Positions 46,090 to 57,600 of a stretch of 64,000 nt of DNA are shown here, piece after piece. The stretch lies in NCBI RefSeq assembly GCF_038967635.1, contig NZ_CP152413.1, positions 7,444,001 to 7,508,000 of the forward strand, given 5' to 3'. Below the pieces are notes generated by a model. That model was not told where the DNA came from. It did no database searches and saw nothing but the letters and a program-made list of their open reading frames with translations. The position numbers were made by a program, and so were the translations under genes. This DNA comes from Bradyrhizobium sp. B124 (lineage in GTDB: Bacteria; Pseudomonadota; Alphaproteobacteria; Rhizobiales; Xanthobacteraceae). How positions within the stretch are numbered: the first letter of the stretch is position 1; each line of letters starts with the position of its first letter.

Positions 46090-47183
46090 AGATGGCGCGG
46101 GCAGTGAGGTGATTTGCGCTTATGCCGTTGAGCCACTCCGACCGACGACCTCAGCTTGCCGCTTACGACCAGGCTTGGGAGCATATCGATCACCACAGGC
46201 GAGCCTCTTGGAGGCCGCACCTCCCGTCGGCGTCAAAAAACTCGTCGGGTTCAGGTGCCTGTGGGAGTTGCTGACGACCCGATGCCTGCGCGATTGACGG
46301 CGGCCAATAACGTTAGCCCTACAAAACCCGACGTGGCCTGGTGAGAGGTAGAATGAACAAAGGCCAGCACGAAACTCTTCTCGAAAGACGCTGCATCATC
46401 GGCCTCTCCACCTAGGAAACGTCGGATGACAAAAGAAAGCGATCAGTTGCGGATTTGAGCTCCAATTTGCCGCATACCGCTGCACTGATAATCGTGACCG
46501 TCTTAACCTCCCGAATCCGATGGCGGTGATCACGCGCTATGATCGCATTGGCCAGTATGCTGTTGGGCGAGTTTCCGATCGGTCGCAGTGCAAAACCGGC
46601 GCGGGGCGACGTATCGCTCCCTGATCAGCCAGATAGCCATTTGGGCGGCATCAAAACCGTGAATTGTGCGAAGTGTTGACCGTTTCTGACGAGCTTTCGC
46701 CGAAACGTCCGTAACTTCTGCTTTTTGGTCGACTGCTGTGAGAAAGGCCGCGACACGAAGCCGTTCGTACACCAACTTGGTTATATGTGTTCGGTTTCTG
46801 ACACTGGCGCCGACACGCTGGGCGGCAGAACACCCCAGGCGTTCTTCAAGAAAAATCAGAAGCCGAGCGTTTTGAATGCTGATGGCACGGCCGTTGCTAT
46901 TGAAACGATAGTCAGCGAAGGCCGAGCGCATTCAGACACACAGGACAAACCATGTTCGCAACTTCTTTAAACCGGTGTGCGCTGTACAGAGCACCGACCG
47001 TGCAACTTCTGCCGTACTCGCCCAATCGGGCATTCCATCGATCGGACGGGACGACGATGACGCAAAGCAGCTGCCTAACGCGCTACCGAACTGGAGAGTT
47101 GAAATGATTGCCTCCTCAGGCATATCGGCGCGGCGCCAAACGACCGACGTAGACGCAATGATCGCTGATCTCCGGGAGCAACA
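46090..47183. other. gene-poor region
   Basis: No gene is supported. The last 200 bases may hold a decayed N-terminus of the downstream methyltransferase, but no match can be shown. Confidence 0.4.
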
Positions 47184-47669
47184 GTGTTAGATCTGGGATG
47201 CGGATCAGGTGTGCTGGGGCTGGCGGCACTCCGCGCTGGGGCAGAACGCCTGGTGGCTCTCGATATTAATCCGCAAGCCGTTCTCACCACAAAGTTACAC
47301 ATCGAGCGGTTAGGTTATTTCGAGCGCGCAGAAGCGCGCCTCAGTGACATTTATTCTGCGCTGCAGCCTAAAGAAAAATTTGACCTCATTCTCTTTGCCG
47401 CCCCGTATTGGAACCGAAAAGCAAAGGACGACCTGGAGCGCTCTTGCTTTGACGAAGATCACAGGGCCATGGCCTCAGCTCTAGGGGGAGCACACATCTG
47501 GCTCAATCCTGATTGCCGGATGTATGTGGTCTTTTCTGATCAGGGAGATATCGGGCGCGTCCTGAACTTGATCGATGACAGTAAGTTGCGCGTTAGAAAC
47601 ATGCATATGTTCCGTCCATCGATTGAAGGAGGGCACATCCGCATCATCTGGGAGTTCACGGTTCGGTGA
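47184..47669 (+). CDS. N-terminally truncated SAM methyltransferase
   Basis: The ORF begins almost at motif I (VLDLGCGSGVLGLAALRAGA), followed by LVALDINPQAVLTTKLHIER, then FDLILFAAPYWNRKAKDDLE with an NPPY-like PYW, and ends SIEGGHIRIIWEFTVR. Class I methyltransferases of the PrmC/L11 type have about 40-60 more residues before motif I. No plausible start with a ribosome site lies upstream. It is probably a remnant, although a short product from GTG/TTG at 47184 is conceivable. Confidence 0.55.
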   Translation: MLDLGCGSGVLGLAALRAGAERLVALDINPQAVLTTKLHIERLGYFERAEARLSDIYSALQPKEKFDLILFAAPYWNRKAKDDLERSCFDEDHRAMASALGGAHIWLNPDCRMYVVFSDQGDIGRVLNLIDDSKLRVRNMHMFRPSIEGGHIRIIWEFTVR

Positions 47670-47994
47670 AGCCTCTTCCGCTGCTGCTGCCGATCAACTT
47701 TTTGAAGTGCCGGTTCAGTACTGGTCCTGTTTGGATCGGCGTTTTCACACCGAAGGCTACCCGCATGAGGTCAATGCGGTAATGCAGCCCCCATAAATTT
47801 GAGGGAGATCACAGGATCGTCGATATTGGAAAACACGACCTCACGAGAACCGGGCAGTTGTCCAATACTCTTGCGTCACAGGTACGCCTTTGAGAGGAAG
47901 ATCGACTACACAATACTGGAGTTGATTTCTGTGGCGGCTGTCATGATGTGTAGGTCAATGTCGTTCATGATCACGGGCCGAGCGAGTTCGTCGG
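47670..47994. other. intergenic region
   Basis: No gene or signal could be supported. Confidence 0.4.
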
Positions 47995-49268
47995 ATGCAC
48001 GGCAACCCCAAATCGCACGGCTTGTGGGAGCTGACGGCGCCAGCTCCGCCGTATACGGGTCCTCTTGTGGGCGACGCGCAGGCCGATGTCGTTGTGATCG
48101 GCGGTGGATATACCGGACTCTCTGCGACTATTCAGCTTGCGAAGGCAGGCGCGCGCGCAACCCTGCTCGAGGCATCCGAAATTGGATTCGGTGGTTCCGG
48201 GCGCAACGTCGGGCTCGTCAACGCGGGCATGTGGGTCATGCCCGACACGCTCACAGCTACTCTCGGGCCTCCGTTTGGAGAGCGGCTCATCGAATTACTG
48301 GGTAGGGGACCGCAAGAGGTTTTTGAACTGATCGAGAGACATGGGATCGACTGCGAAGTTGAGCGCGCGGGGACCCTGCATTGCGCGGTCGGCCGCAGGG
48401 GCTTCCAGCAAATCCAGATACGCGCCGAACAGTGGCAGAAGCGCGGCGCTCCGGTCGTGGTGCTTGATCCGGAGGAAACGCGCAGAAAGATTGGCGGTGG
48501 CAACTACACCGGCGCCCTCCTGGACAAGCGCGCCGGTACTATACAGCCACTGGCCTATGCGCGCGGCCTGGCACGCGTTGCCCTTGCAGCGGGCGCGAGG
48601 ATATTCACGCAGACTGAGGTCCTCACAGTCAGCGATATGGGTTTGCGCTGGAGGGTTGGCACGGGAACGGGATCCGTATGTGCTGAGTGGGTAATCGTCG
48701 CCACCAACGCCTACGGCAAAACCACTTGGCCGCAGGTTCAGCGGGAGCAGATCCGCTTGCCTTACTTCAATTTGGCCACGCGGCCCTTATCAGACCGTCC
48801 AAGGACGTCAATCTTGCCCGAACGGCAAGGAGCATGGGACACCAACGATGTCCTTTCCTCGTTTCGCTTCGATCGGTCGGGGCGTCTGGTGTTCGGCAGC
48901 GTGGGCGCTCTGGAGGGGATCGGCACCCTGGTTCACCGAGCCTGGGCGGTGAGGTCGCTACGCAGGCTGTTTCCGCAGCTCAGTTCGAAACCGGCTGGTT
49001 CGGGATGATCGGGATGACTTCCGACCACCTGCCGCGCTTTCACAAGCTCGACCGCAACGTGGTCACCTTCGGTGGTTACAACGGGCGCGGTATTGCAACC
49101 GGGACTGTCTTCGGCCGTGTGCTGGCGTCCTATGTCCTCGGGCACCTTGCGGAAATGGATCTACCGCTTCCAGCCGCGCCGGTTGAACACCGGCGACTTC
49201 GTGCCGCCCGTGAGGCCCTCTACGGAGCAGGGTCTCAGCCGGTTCACCTCACTGGAGCGCGGCTCTGA
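47995..49268 (+). pseudogene. frameshifted FAD-dependent amine/amino-acid oxidase (DAO family)
   Basis: The first frame to about 48985 has the dinucleotide motif ADVVVIGGGYTGLSATIQLA, then ATLLEASEIGFGGSGRNVGL, and ends IGTLVHRAWAVRSLRRLFPQ. The second frame carries the C-terminus: AQFETGWFGMIGMTSDHLPR, FGGYNGRGIATGTVFGRVLA. One frameshift at about 48985 joins them into a protein of about 425 residues, the usual length of glycine/sarcosine/gamma-glutamylputrescine-type oxidases. It is otherwise intact, so the break may be recent (or a sequencing error). Confidence 0.8.
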
Positions 49269-49369
49269 TCCGCCTGCTGTCAGGGGTATATCCGGTCCGG
49301 CGAGTGTCCCGTCGGTATGGCCATTCCTGGCAAGCAGCGAGCGAATAGGCTTTGGTCGCTTATCGTTCA

Positions 49370-50284
49370 TCAGAAAATTCTCAACATATGCACTCGCGCG
49401 GTCCCGTCGTCACGTTGTTGGTCGGCATCCGTGCAGCATCCCGATGTCTGCGGACTGGCAAACTCACACGTCCTGCAAAGCAGAAAGCCCTCGATTCCGT
49501 CCATGCGATTGACAATTTCGCTAAACATTCGGCCTTCGGACAGATATTCGTATTGGTCGCGCAGAAGATTGCCCAGGACATGACGCCGCTCAAAATCCAT
49601 GCAGCACAGGGTAACGTCGCCGTTCGGGAGAAGGACATTCCGATATTGCTGTTTGCCGATGCATGTCAAAGTTCCGGTAACCGGCCGTCGTGGTTTAATG
49701 ACATTCGGATCGATTCGTCCTCGCCTGCCACTCAAGGGCCGCAACCGCTTCAGTGCTTTGGCGGGAACGATGTCGGCGAGATCGGGATGGATTTTACCAA
49801 GCACGATGTATCGAATTGAAGGAATGTTCGCCTCGACCAGTCTCCGCATGACATTGAGATAGGTCTTTCCGACAAGGCGGCTGTTCATGAAAGTGCCGTC
49901 ATCGAGAACGTGCACGACGAAGCTCCTGAACTGCAGCTTTTGCAAGCGCCGAACGTCACTCCCATTCATTCCGACAAGGGTTGTGAAAATTCGGATGCCA
50001 TGGCCGCGCGCGTAAGCATACTCAACCATCGTCGTGCACTCCGGATGGAGCCAAGGCTCCGAATAACCCGCAAAGCCGATATCGATAGCGGCTGGTACGC
50101 GTACCAGACATCGCTTGAAATCCTGAAGACCAAGGTGCTTCGCTTGGGACACGGGTCGTTGGCGTTCAGCGAACTTATCCTGGGGACAATAGGAACATCG
50201 GACGATGCACCCTGTGGTCGTCGTAATCTCCAGTTCCCGGCCGCTGGGATTTAGGTCTTTTAACGCCATGAGGTGTGCTGTCAT
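49370..50284 (-). CDS. radical SAM protein with C-terminal SPASM-like cysteines
   Basis: A 304-residue protein from the ATG at 50284 (the open frame is longer but the upstream part is low quality). The radical SAM motif is TTGCIVRCSYCPQDKF (CxxxCxxC). IDIGFAGYSEPWLHPECTTM is the beta-strand region binding SAM. The C-terminal part (CIGKQQYRNVLLPNGDVTLC, CMDFERRHVLGNLLRDQYEY, FLLCRTCEFA) has the cysteine layout of SPASM auxiliary cluster domains. Such enzymes modify peptides or sugars. No precursor peptide gene is evident. It is convergent with the FAD oxidase pseudogene. Confidence 0.78.
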   Translation of the reverse strand: MTAHLMALKDLNPSGRELEITTTTGCIVRCSYCPQDKFAERQRPVSQAKHLGLQDFKRCLVRVPAAIDIGFAGYSEPWLHPECTTMVEYAYARGHGIRIFTTLVGMNGSDVRRLQKLQFRSFVVHVLDDGTFMNSRLVGKTYLNVMRRLVEANIPSIRYIVLGKIHPDLADIVPAKALKRLRPLSGRRGRIDPNVIKPRRPVTGTLTCIGKQQYRNVLLPNGDVTLCCMDFERRHVLGNLLRDQYEYLSEGRMFSEIVNRMDGIEGFLLCRTCEFASPQTSGCCTDADQQRDDGTARVHMLRIF

Positions 50285-51433
50285 TCGTCTGATCCTTTCG
50301 GGTCCCGGCGCAAGGAATTGCAAGCAGCGCGGCGTTCTGCAGCGGGGCGACGCCACCAAACCGCAGCGGATGCGAAATGCTTCGCAAAGGGCGATGCGGA
50401 ACCTGCATTCGACCAGCCCAGCAGGACATCCTATTTTCTGCGACAGGTCGGGTGCCGGATCCTCTTTTCTCGTTCGCGCATGCGGCAACCAACGCGGCCG
50501 ATCTGGGGGATATGTATGCGGTGCGGCAAGCGATCGCGCCTCGCGAACTCGATGCCGATCGTTCGCGAAGACGTCCTGCCTGCCTCAATGGCAAATTGCT
50601 CCTCAGGATGATGGATGCTCGCAGGCTAGTCGCTGTGTTGAAGAACAAATTGGCTTCTCTCGGCGGAACGGTAAATGATTTTGTCGACGACGATCGCTTT
50701 GGCAGTTCTCGTCCGCGATCCTGCGGCCAACGGAGTAATAAGTTGAGGGGCTGTCCCGAGCAGCCGAAGATGCCGGGTTAGCCGTTTTCAAAGAATGATC
50801 ACATTTCGTCCTGTTCGATAGCCCGAGTAGTAATGCAGCTGCCATGACGCGACGCCTGTCTACCGGTGATAGTTTCCCGTCGATCCACTGGAACAGATCG
50901 ATTTAGAGAGTCAACGCGATCCTGACTGCCGGAAATGGTAGGGGGTGGTTAACTTGCGATACTGTGTCGAACGACAACCCCAACAAGACGCCACGACAGC
51001 TCAAAGCCTTAAATCGCTACTATGGATCCGTAAGATCTCGAGCGAGCAAGATCTGCGGAGACGATCATGGAAACTCGATTGGCAGATGTTGGGGCCGACG
51101 ATGCTTGCAATATCCCGCTGCGCGATCTGAACGTAAACCACAAACGCATGAGAGGCCGTGCGAGCTGTTGCTTGAACGGCAGGAGGGCATGAACTTGGTC
51201 AAGGTTGCGCTTCGCTGGCATCGCTTGTCTGCCAATGAGTGCCGGATGGCGTGATCACGCGTTCGCCGCTTGGCGTGATGCGAAGGTTGCTCGTCGTACA
51301 ATGGCTTGAACCGGCCCGACGACTTCACCCGTGTCAACTTTGACCATTCGGCGGAGCCGCCGGGCTTGTGAAACGATTTGCACAACGGTCGGCAATTGGA
51401 TGACCCATCGCACCGTTTTGGTTGGGTGTGCAA
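50285..51433. other. gene-poor region
   Basis: No gene is supported; the region ends at the tts box of the RTX gene. Confidence 0.4.
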
Positions 51434-51464
51434 GTCAGGTTTTCGTCAGATCCGGTGTGTATGT
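51434..51464 (+). promoter_or_regulatory. tts box of the RTX-protein gene
   Basis: GTCAGGTTTTCGTCAGAT followed by CCGGTGTGTATG. The first 16 bases equal those of the nopB-operon box. It lies about 65-95 bases upstream of the ATG. Confidence 0.72.
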
Positions 51465-51528
51465 TGCTCAGCCAGAGCACTACACTTCCGCGACCACTCG
51501 TCTGGCAGACAAAACACAGGAGAAAGAA

Positions 51529-52020
51529 ATGGCTGTAATGCGCGGCACGAACTTCAACGATCACGTGGTTGGGACACCGGATAATGACTTCATCCAGGGT
51601 CGGGGCGGGAACGACTTGATTTTCGGAGGTGCCGGCGACGATGAACTGGAAGGCAATCAGGGAGCCGACACGATTTATGGTGGTGCCGGCGACGATTTTT
51701 TGTACGGCAATCAGGGTAACGATACTCTGGTCGGCGGTTACGGCGGCGACAACTTCGTGTTCACGAGCGGGAACGGCAACGATTTGGTGATGGACTTCAC
51801 GGTGGGGGATAAACTGCACATCGAGGACGGGATCAATCACACTGGTATTCATACGCTTGCCGATCTTACCAGTCACATCGAGGCGGCTGGCCCCAATAGC
51901 ACGGTCGTCCACCTCGGAGCGGGCAATTCAATTACGCTCTCAAATGTGAATGCTGGCGACGTTCTGCATCACCCGGACAACTATTTCTCAATCATGCATA
52001 TCACCGATCAGCCCACCTGA
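51529..52020 (+). CDS. small RTX (hemolysin-type calcium-binding) protein
   Basis: A 163-residue protein from the ATG at 51529, with CAGGAGAAAGAA upstream; the open frame further upstream crosses the tts box. It has about six GGxGxDxxx units (GRGGNDLIFGGAGDDELEGN, GADTIYGGAGDDFLYGNQGN, DTLVGGYGGDNFVF), then DLVMDFTVGDKLHIEDG, typical for the end of RTX domains. RTX proteins bind calcium outside the cell and usually leave by type I secretion with a C-terminal signal. There are no T1SS genes nearby, and the gene sits behind a tts box, so export may be through the T3SS or a distant T1SS. No catalytic domain is visible. Confidence 0.85.
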   Translation: MAVMRGTNFNDHVVGTPDNDFIQGRGGNDLIFGGAGDDELEGNQGADTIYGGAGDDFLYGNQGNDTLVGGYGGDNFVFTSGNGNDLVMDFTVGDKLHIEDGINHTGIHTLADLTSHIEAAGPNSTVVHLGAGNSITLSNVNAGDVLHHPDNYFSIMHITDQPT

Positions 52021-52892
52021 TCCTCTCGGTTGTACTTGTGGGCCGAGCATGGCGCACGGGCACGGCGATCGCTATGGCACACCCATTCTGCCGGTAGCGA
52101 ACTGCCGTTGCCCTCGACCAGACGATTAAACATTTGCCAAATGGGCGGAGACATGGTGATCCGAGCTCATCGCCATGTAGCGCAGAGTAGTATGCAGCCC
52201 GGTAGACTATACACACCCGGCTCCGGTGGCGTTCCGGCACCGGATGAATGCAGTGGCGCTGGACCAGCCGATACCGTGTCCACGCGAATGGTTTAACAGA
52301 TGTTCGCACACGCCGGGCCGGCAGGTTCGCCGGCAAAGCCGCTCGCAGCACGTCAGGAGTAGTGCTCCAACCTGAACCTTTCGATCATATCGAGCTCCCG
52401 TGCACTTGCGTACAAGGCCCGACACGCTGTCGGAATGACGCCGCTGCCGCCAACGCAGCCCGCTGCCGAAGCTGGACGCACCGCCATCGCGAATTTACGG
52501 AGACGCCGAGGACCCATGCAGATAATCGCAGGCGCTGCGCATGCGGGGCTGGCGTGAAGATCGCGCCGTGAACGCCGACAACAGTCTGGGCGTGGGCACC
52601 ACGCAGCTTTACGCCAAGACTGCGATCTACAATTACAAGCGCTATGGCGAGTTCCGGCTCGGCAACCGCACATTCGCCTTTCGGGTGAAGCGGCGCTTTG
52701 GATTGGATCCTCGTGGCAAATTCAATGCGCGATGGAGCCGACCTATCCGAAATCTCTCCGCTTATCTCGGAATCGCGCTCAAGGAAGCAGATCGCGTCCG
52801 CTCCCGGGAGCCGCCGGCCTACGTTCTTACGATTGAAAGCTTCCTAAGCTTCAACCGCCACCCCGCCGGGGCGGACCCCGGCCGATTGGGAG
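52021..52892. other. gene-poor region with an unidentified fragment
   Basis: On the plus strand near 52570-52750 a protein-like stretch (LYAKTAIYNYKRYGEFRLGN, RTFAFRVKRRFGLDP) occurs without a family match; probably a remnant. Confidence 0.35.
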
Positions 52893-53345
52893 CTACAATG
52901 TGCGTCGACGGATATCCGTCGCTCGCCACTCAGCAGGCCCTGCGGACGAATCGCAGGATTGGTCGCCGAACAGACGCCGATCTTTCACTGGTCGGACATC
53001 GATCCGGACGGTATCTCGATACTCTGGTTCAGGTCGTAAAGCGAGGAAGCCGGCGGCGCCGCCCTGGAACGGCGGGAGATCGGGGCGATGCGCTGCTCGA
53101 TATCTGGCGAGAAGGCTGCGGAAAACCACCCATGGATCGTCGGCAACGGCCTTAGCATTCCAGCTTGCCTGTCCATCGGCGACCACATAGGTGCCAAACG
53201 GTTTGCAGGTCAAATATGAGTACCGCCGAGAAGTTCATGCCCTGCCGCGCTATCGAGACAGGTAAGCTGCGGGCGCTGCGCAAGGCATCGCAGCGCCTTG
53301 ACCGGCTCGATCCACTGCAACTCGCGGACGTGTATAGGGCTATCG
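52893..53345 (-). pseudogene. 5' fragment of a pabB/trpE-type gene
   Basis: Minus-strand frames give RELQWIEPVKALRCLAQRPQ, LDSAAGHELLGG, then after a shift GRYSYLTCKPFGTYVVADG and RPDLPPFQGGAAGFL, then in a third frame YDLNQSIEI. GRYSYL and PPFQGGAAGFL are N-terminal signatures of aminodeoxychorismate synthase component I (PabB). The catalytic chorismate-binding part is missing. Confidence 0.75.
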
Positions 53346-53499
53346 GTTGCCGATGATCGGCAGGCTATGAAGCCGGCTCTGATCGTTGTCGCGCCGCGAA
53401 CAAGCGCAATTTCCGTCCGATGCGTACAAAGCATCGAGGCTGATCATCATCAAGCTTAGCTGCGGCCAGCCCGTCGGGGACGTCGAGCAACTTGGCTCA

Positions 53500-53778
53500 A
53501 CCCTGACGTTCCAGCGAAATAGACATCTGCTGACAGTTCGTAGTCAGCGGCAAACCGCAGTTCCCGAAGCGGCCGGACGCACCGGATCGCGCTTCTTGAT
53601 ACAAATCGTGCGTTTTGTACGCAGTGAGATCCATTGCCGAACTGATCGCTCTTGCGGTTGCGCGCAATTTCGAGCCGCCGTGCATACGGGATTGCGGTGA
53701 GAACTGACGGACCTTCGACGATCTGGGCGATACCGGCCTGATCCTTGGCTGTGAAGAAGACGATGTGACGGATCATGG
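53500..53778 (-). pseudogene. frameshifted Dabb (stress-responsive A/B barrel) domain gene
   Basis: One frame starts MIRHIVFFTAKDQAGIAQIV, LTAIPYARRLEIARNRKSDQ. The middle is in another frame (LTAYKTHDLYQEA), and the end returns (RCVRPLRELRFAADYELSAD). This is the small Dabb domain fold, about 95 residues. Indels near 53680 and 53600 break it. Confidence 0.65.
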
Positions 53779-54606
53779 TGGCTGCAATCGTGAAGCTGCA
53801 ACGTGGCGTTCTTATATCGGGATCGAGCCCACACAATGCTGTACGGAAGCTGGCAGCACTCGGCGCGAATTTCTGGAAACCGATCGAGGTTGGCCTCGAA
53901 GCAGAACCCGACGCCGAGCGCGTCGCTCGGCTCGGCCGTCTTCCATCCGGTCGCATCGTGCCCGAGCCGTATCGCCTGCAAGCGGCCGTTTCCCCATATT
54001 CGCCGGAGATTGACGAGGCTCGCACCACCCCGGAGCCGCTCGACGTCACGAGACTCTAGAATGCATTTGTGCGCCGGTCCATCTTGGCGCCGGGGTAACG
54101 TCACAAATCTCGCGCGGCTCATGCCGGCGTAAGGCGTCGACAAACCTTGGTATAGGTTTGGCAACCCATTCTATATCGCGCGCTTGCCTTTGTAGAGTTG
54201 AGTCACTCGTCGAGTTGTTTGTACTTTCGACATCGCCGCTGGATCATTCGACCGGCGTGGCGCGGGAAACCGTTAGTGTCGACTGATCCGCTTGCTGGAA
54301 GGCGTTGCGTACCATTGAGGCGTGAGGATGAAACGGAATCGAAATGCGTGATCCCGCTTCCGTATTTTGAGTCGGACCTCGGGCCGATTGCGCACAAAAT
54401 GACATGGGTCTTTCCCCTGAAGAGGTGTGTCCATACTCGGGATCGCGATCAGCGATCAAAACCGCAGGGCCAAGATTCATCCAAGGAATGGCGATGGAGA
54501 AGTGGAGCATCGGACCCTCTGCCTAGGAACTAGCCGTTAGAGCAGCCAATTCCACTTCCCTCTCGCTATGGGCCCTAGCCACTGTCAGCCGCGCTGACGA
54601 CCGCAA
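53779..54606. other. gene-poor region upstream of the RND gene
   Basis: ORFs on both strands overlap without a clear gene. No membrane-fusion protein gene was found before the RND pump. Confidence 0.4.
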
Positions 54607-54623
54607 CTGGAGCGCGACTTGCC
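54607..54623 (+). promoter_or_regulatory. possible RpoN-type -24/-12 element before the RND gene
   Basis: CTGGAGCGCGACTTGCC keeps GG-N10-GC and TTGC, but has AG for the CA of GGCA. It lies 45 bases upstream of the ATG. No TGT-N10-ACA site was found within 400 bases, so this is weak. Confidence 0.3.
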
Positions 54624-54667
54624 AGTGCCAGCGAATTTGCGTCACCCTCCTGAATGCGAGAGCCTCG

Positions 54668-57600
54668 ATGGCATTTGCCGAGCTTTTCATCAAACGTCCG
54701 GTTTTATCCGTCGTCATCAGTCTGCTGATCCTGCTGATCGGTCTTCGCGCGGCCGCCGTTTTGCCGATCCGGCAGTATCCGAAGCTGTCAAACACGGTGG
54801 TCAATATCACGACCTCCTACCCTGGTGCCTCCGCCGACATGATTCAGGGGTTCATCACGGCCCCCCTGGAGCAGGCAGTGGCGTCCGCCGAGGGCGTCGA
54901 CTACGTCACGTCCTCATCGGTGCTCGGTAGCTCGACGATCCAGGTCTACATCAAGCTCAATTTTGATCCCAACGAGGCGCTTACCGAAGTGCTCTCCAAG
55001 GTCAACTCGGTCAAATATCTAATTCCGAAGGAATCAAACGATCCGGTCGTCACCAAGTCAGCCGGTCAGACCACGGCTGTCATGTATGTCGCTTTCTCCA
55101 GCGAGGAACTGACGGCCAGCGCGATCTCCGACTATCTTTCACGCGTGGTGCAGCCGGTTATGTCGACTGTAGAGGGGGTCGCAGCGGCGGACATCCTGGG
55201 CGGCCAGAGTTTTGCGATGCGGCTATGGCTCGATCCTGCGAAAATGACGGGGCATGGCGTGTCGGCGGCGGACGTTTCGGCTGCAATTGCCGCCAACAAC
55301 TTCCAGGCCGCGGCCGGTCAGGTCAAGGGCTATCTCACTATCTCCGACATCACGGCCAACACTGATCTGCGCGGTGTCGATGACTTCAAGCGCATGATCG
55401 TCAAGGCCAATGACGGCGGCTTTGTACGCATGGAGGACATTGCGACGGTCGAGCTTGCCGCGCAGACCGCAGACGCCAGCGTCTCCATGAACGGCGAGCA
55501 CGCGGTCTTCATCGGCGTGCAGGCGAGCCCTCAAGGCAATCCACTGAACATAGTGCGAGGGGTTCGGGCGCTATTTCCAGACATGAAGCGCAACTTGCCG
55601 CCATCGCTGAAGATGAAAGTGGCCTACGATTCCACGAAGTTCATTCAATCATCGATAGATGAGGTGGAAAAAACACTGATCGAGGCCGTCTTGATCGTGG
55701 TGGTCGTGATCTTCCTGTTCCTGGCCTCGTTTCGGTCGGTCATCATTCCCGTCGTCACCATTCCGCTGTCGCTCATTGGCGTCTGCAGCATGATGCTGGC
55801 GCTGGGGTTTTCATTCAATCTTCTGACCCTCCTCGCGATGGTGCTTGCGATTGGCCTCGTGGTCGACGATGCAATCGTGGTGGTGGAGAATATTCATCGC
55901 CATCTGGAACAAGGCGCGCCACCCGCGCTGGCCGCAACCCAGGGGGCGCGCGAGATCGTTGGTCCCGTCGTCTCCATGACGATCACGCTGGCGGCCGTGT
56001 ACGCGCCAATCGGCTTTCTCGGCGGCCTCACTGGCGCGCTGTTCCGCGAATTTGCGTTTACGCTGGCGGGCTCGGTCATCGTATCGGGCGTGATTGCGTT
56101 GACGCTGTCTCCGATGATGTGTTCGGTCTTTCTGAAGAGCAGCTCTGAGGAGGGGCGGTTTGCAAGAGTTGTGAACCGCGCGTTCGGCGCCACGACCCGC
56201 TGGTACGGTCGCAACCTCGACCGCTCGCTCGACTATGGTCCGATTACCGGGCTGTTTGTGCTGACTATGCTGGGCCTTGTCGGCTTTCTCTATATGCATA
56301 CGTCCAAGGAACTTGCACCCGAGGAGGATCAGGGCATCATATTCGCGCTGACCAAAGCGCCGAAATACGCCAATATCGATTACCTCGATTATTACGGCGC
56401 CAAGCTCGACAAAGCGTTCCAGAAATTTCCCGAGACCGATTTGCGCTTCGTGCTCAACGGCAGCAGCGGTCCGCAGGGTAGCATGGCCGGCATGTTGCTC
56501 AAGCCTTGGGACGAGCGCAAGAAATCATCGATCGCGCTCAAGTGGTCCGTTCAGGCCGAGCTGTCCAAAATCGAAGGCATCAACGCGTTTGCCTTTAGCT
56601 TGCCGCCTCTTCCGGGCGGTTCGGGCGGACTACCGGTGCAAATGGTGATCAGTTCGACGCTAGGTTTCCAGTCCGTCTATGAGCAGATGTCGAAGCTGAA
56701 GGATACCGCTCGCAAGAGCGGTCTGTTCGCGGTCAGCGACTCTGACCTTGAGTTCAATCAGCCGGTGGTGCAAATCAAGGTTGATCGATCCAAGGCAAGC
56801 GATCTTGGCATCACCATGGAGAACGTCGGTGGCGCGCTTGCGACCCTGCTCGGCGGCAACTACGTGAACCGCTTCAACCTGCAGGGGCGCTCCTACGAGG
56901 TGATCCCGCAGGTGGCGCGCGAAAAACGCCTGACGCCGGATTCACTCGGAAGCTATGATGTGAAGACTGCGAGAGGCTCGATGCTGCCGCTGTCGACCAT
57001 TGTCTCCATAGAGACTGCGACCGATCCGAATACGCTCACCCACTACAACCAGCTCAACTCCGCGACCTTCCAGGCCGTACCGATGCCTGGCGTCACGATC
57101 GGTCAAGCTGTGGAGTACTTGGACGAGGAGGCAAAGAAGCTGCCCGCAGGCTTTAGCCACGACTTCCTTGCCGACGCTCGCCAATATGTGCGCGAGGGTA
57201 ATCAACTCGCCATCACCTTTGCGTTTGCAATTATCATCATTTTTCTGGTGCTTGCGGCGCAGTTCGAAAGCATGCGCGATCCCCTCATCGTCATGATCAG
57301 CGTTCCGATGGCGATCGTCGGGGCCTTGATCCCGCTATTCTTTGGCCTGTCGACGATGAACATCTACACTCAGGTCGGGCTGTTGACACTGATCGGGCTG
57401 ATTTCCAAGCACGGTATCTTATTGGTTGAGTTCGCCAATGAGCTGCAGCTCAAGGAGAGTCTCGACCGCCGCTCGGCTATCGAGATGGCGGCGCGCGTTC
57501 GACTTCGTCCGATCTTGATGACCACGGCGGCGATGGTCACCGGTCTCTTGCCCTTGTTGACCGCAACGGGCGCTGGCGCCGCGAGCCGCTTCTCGATTGG

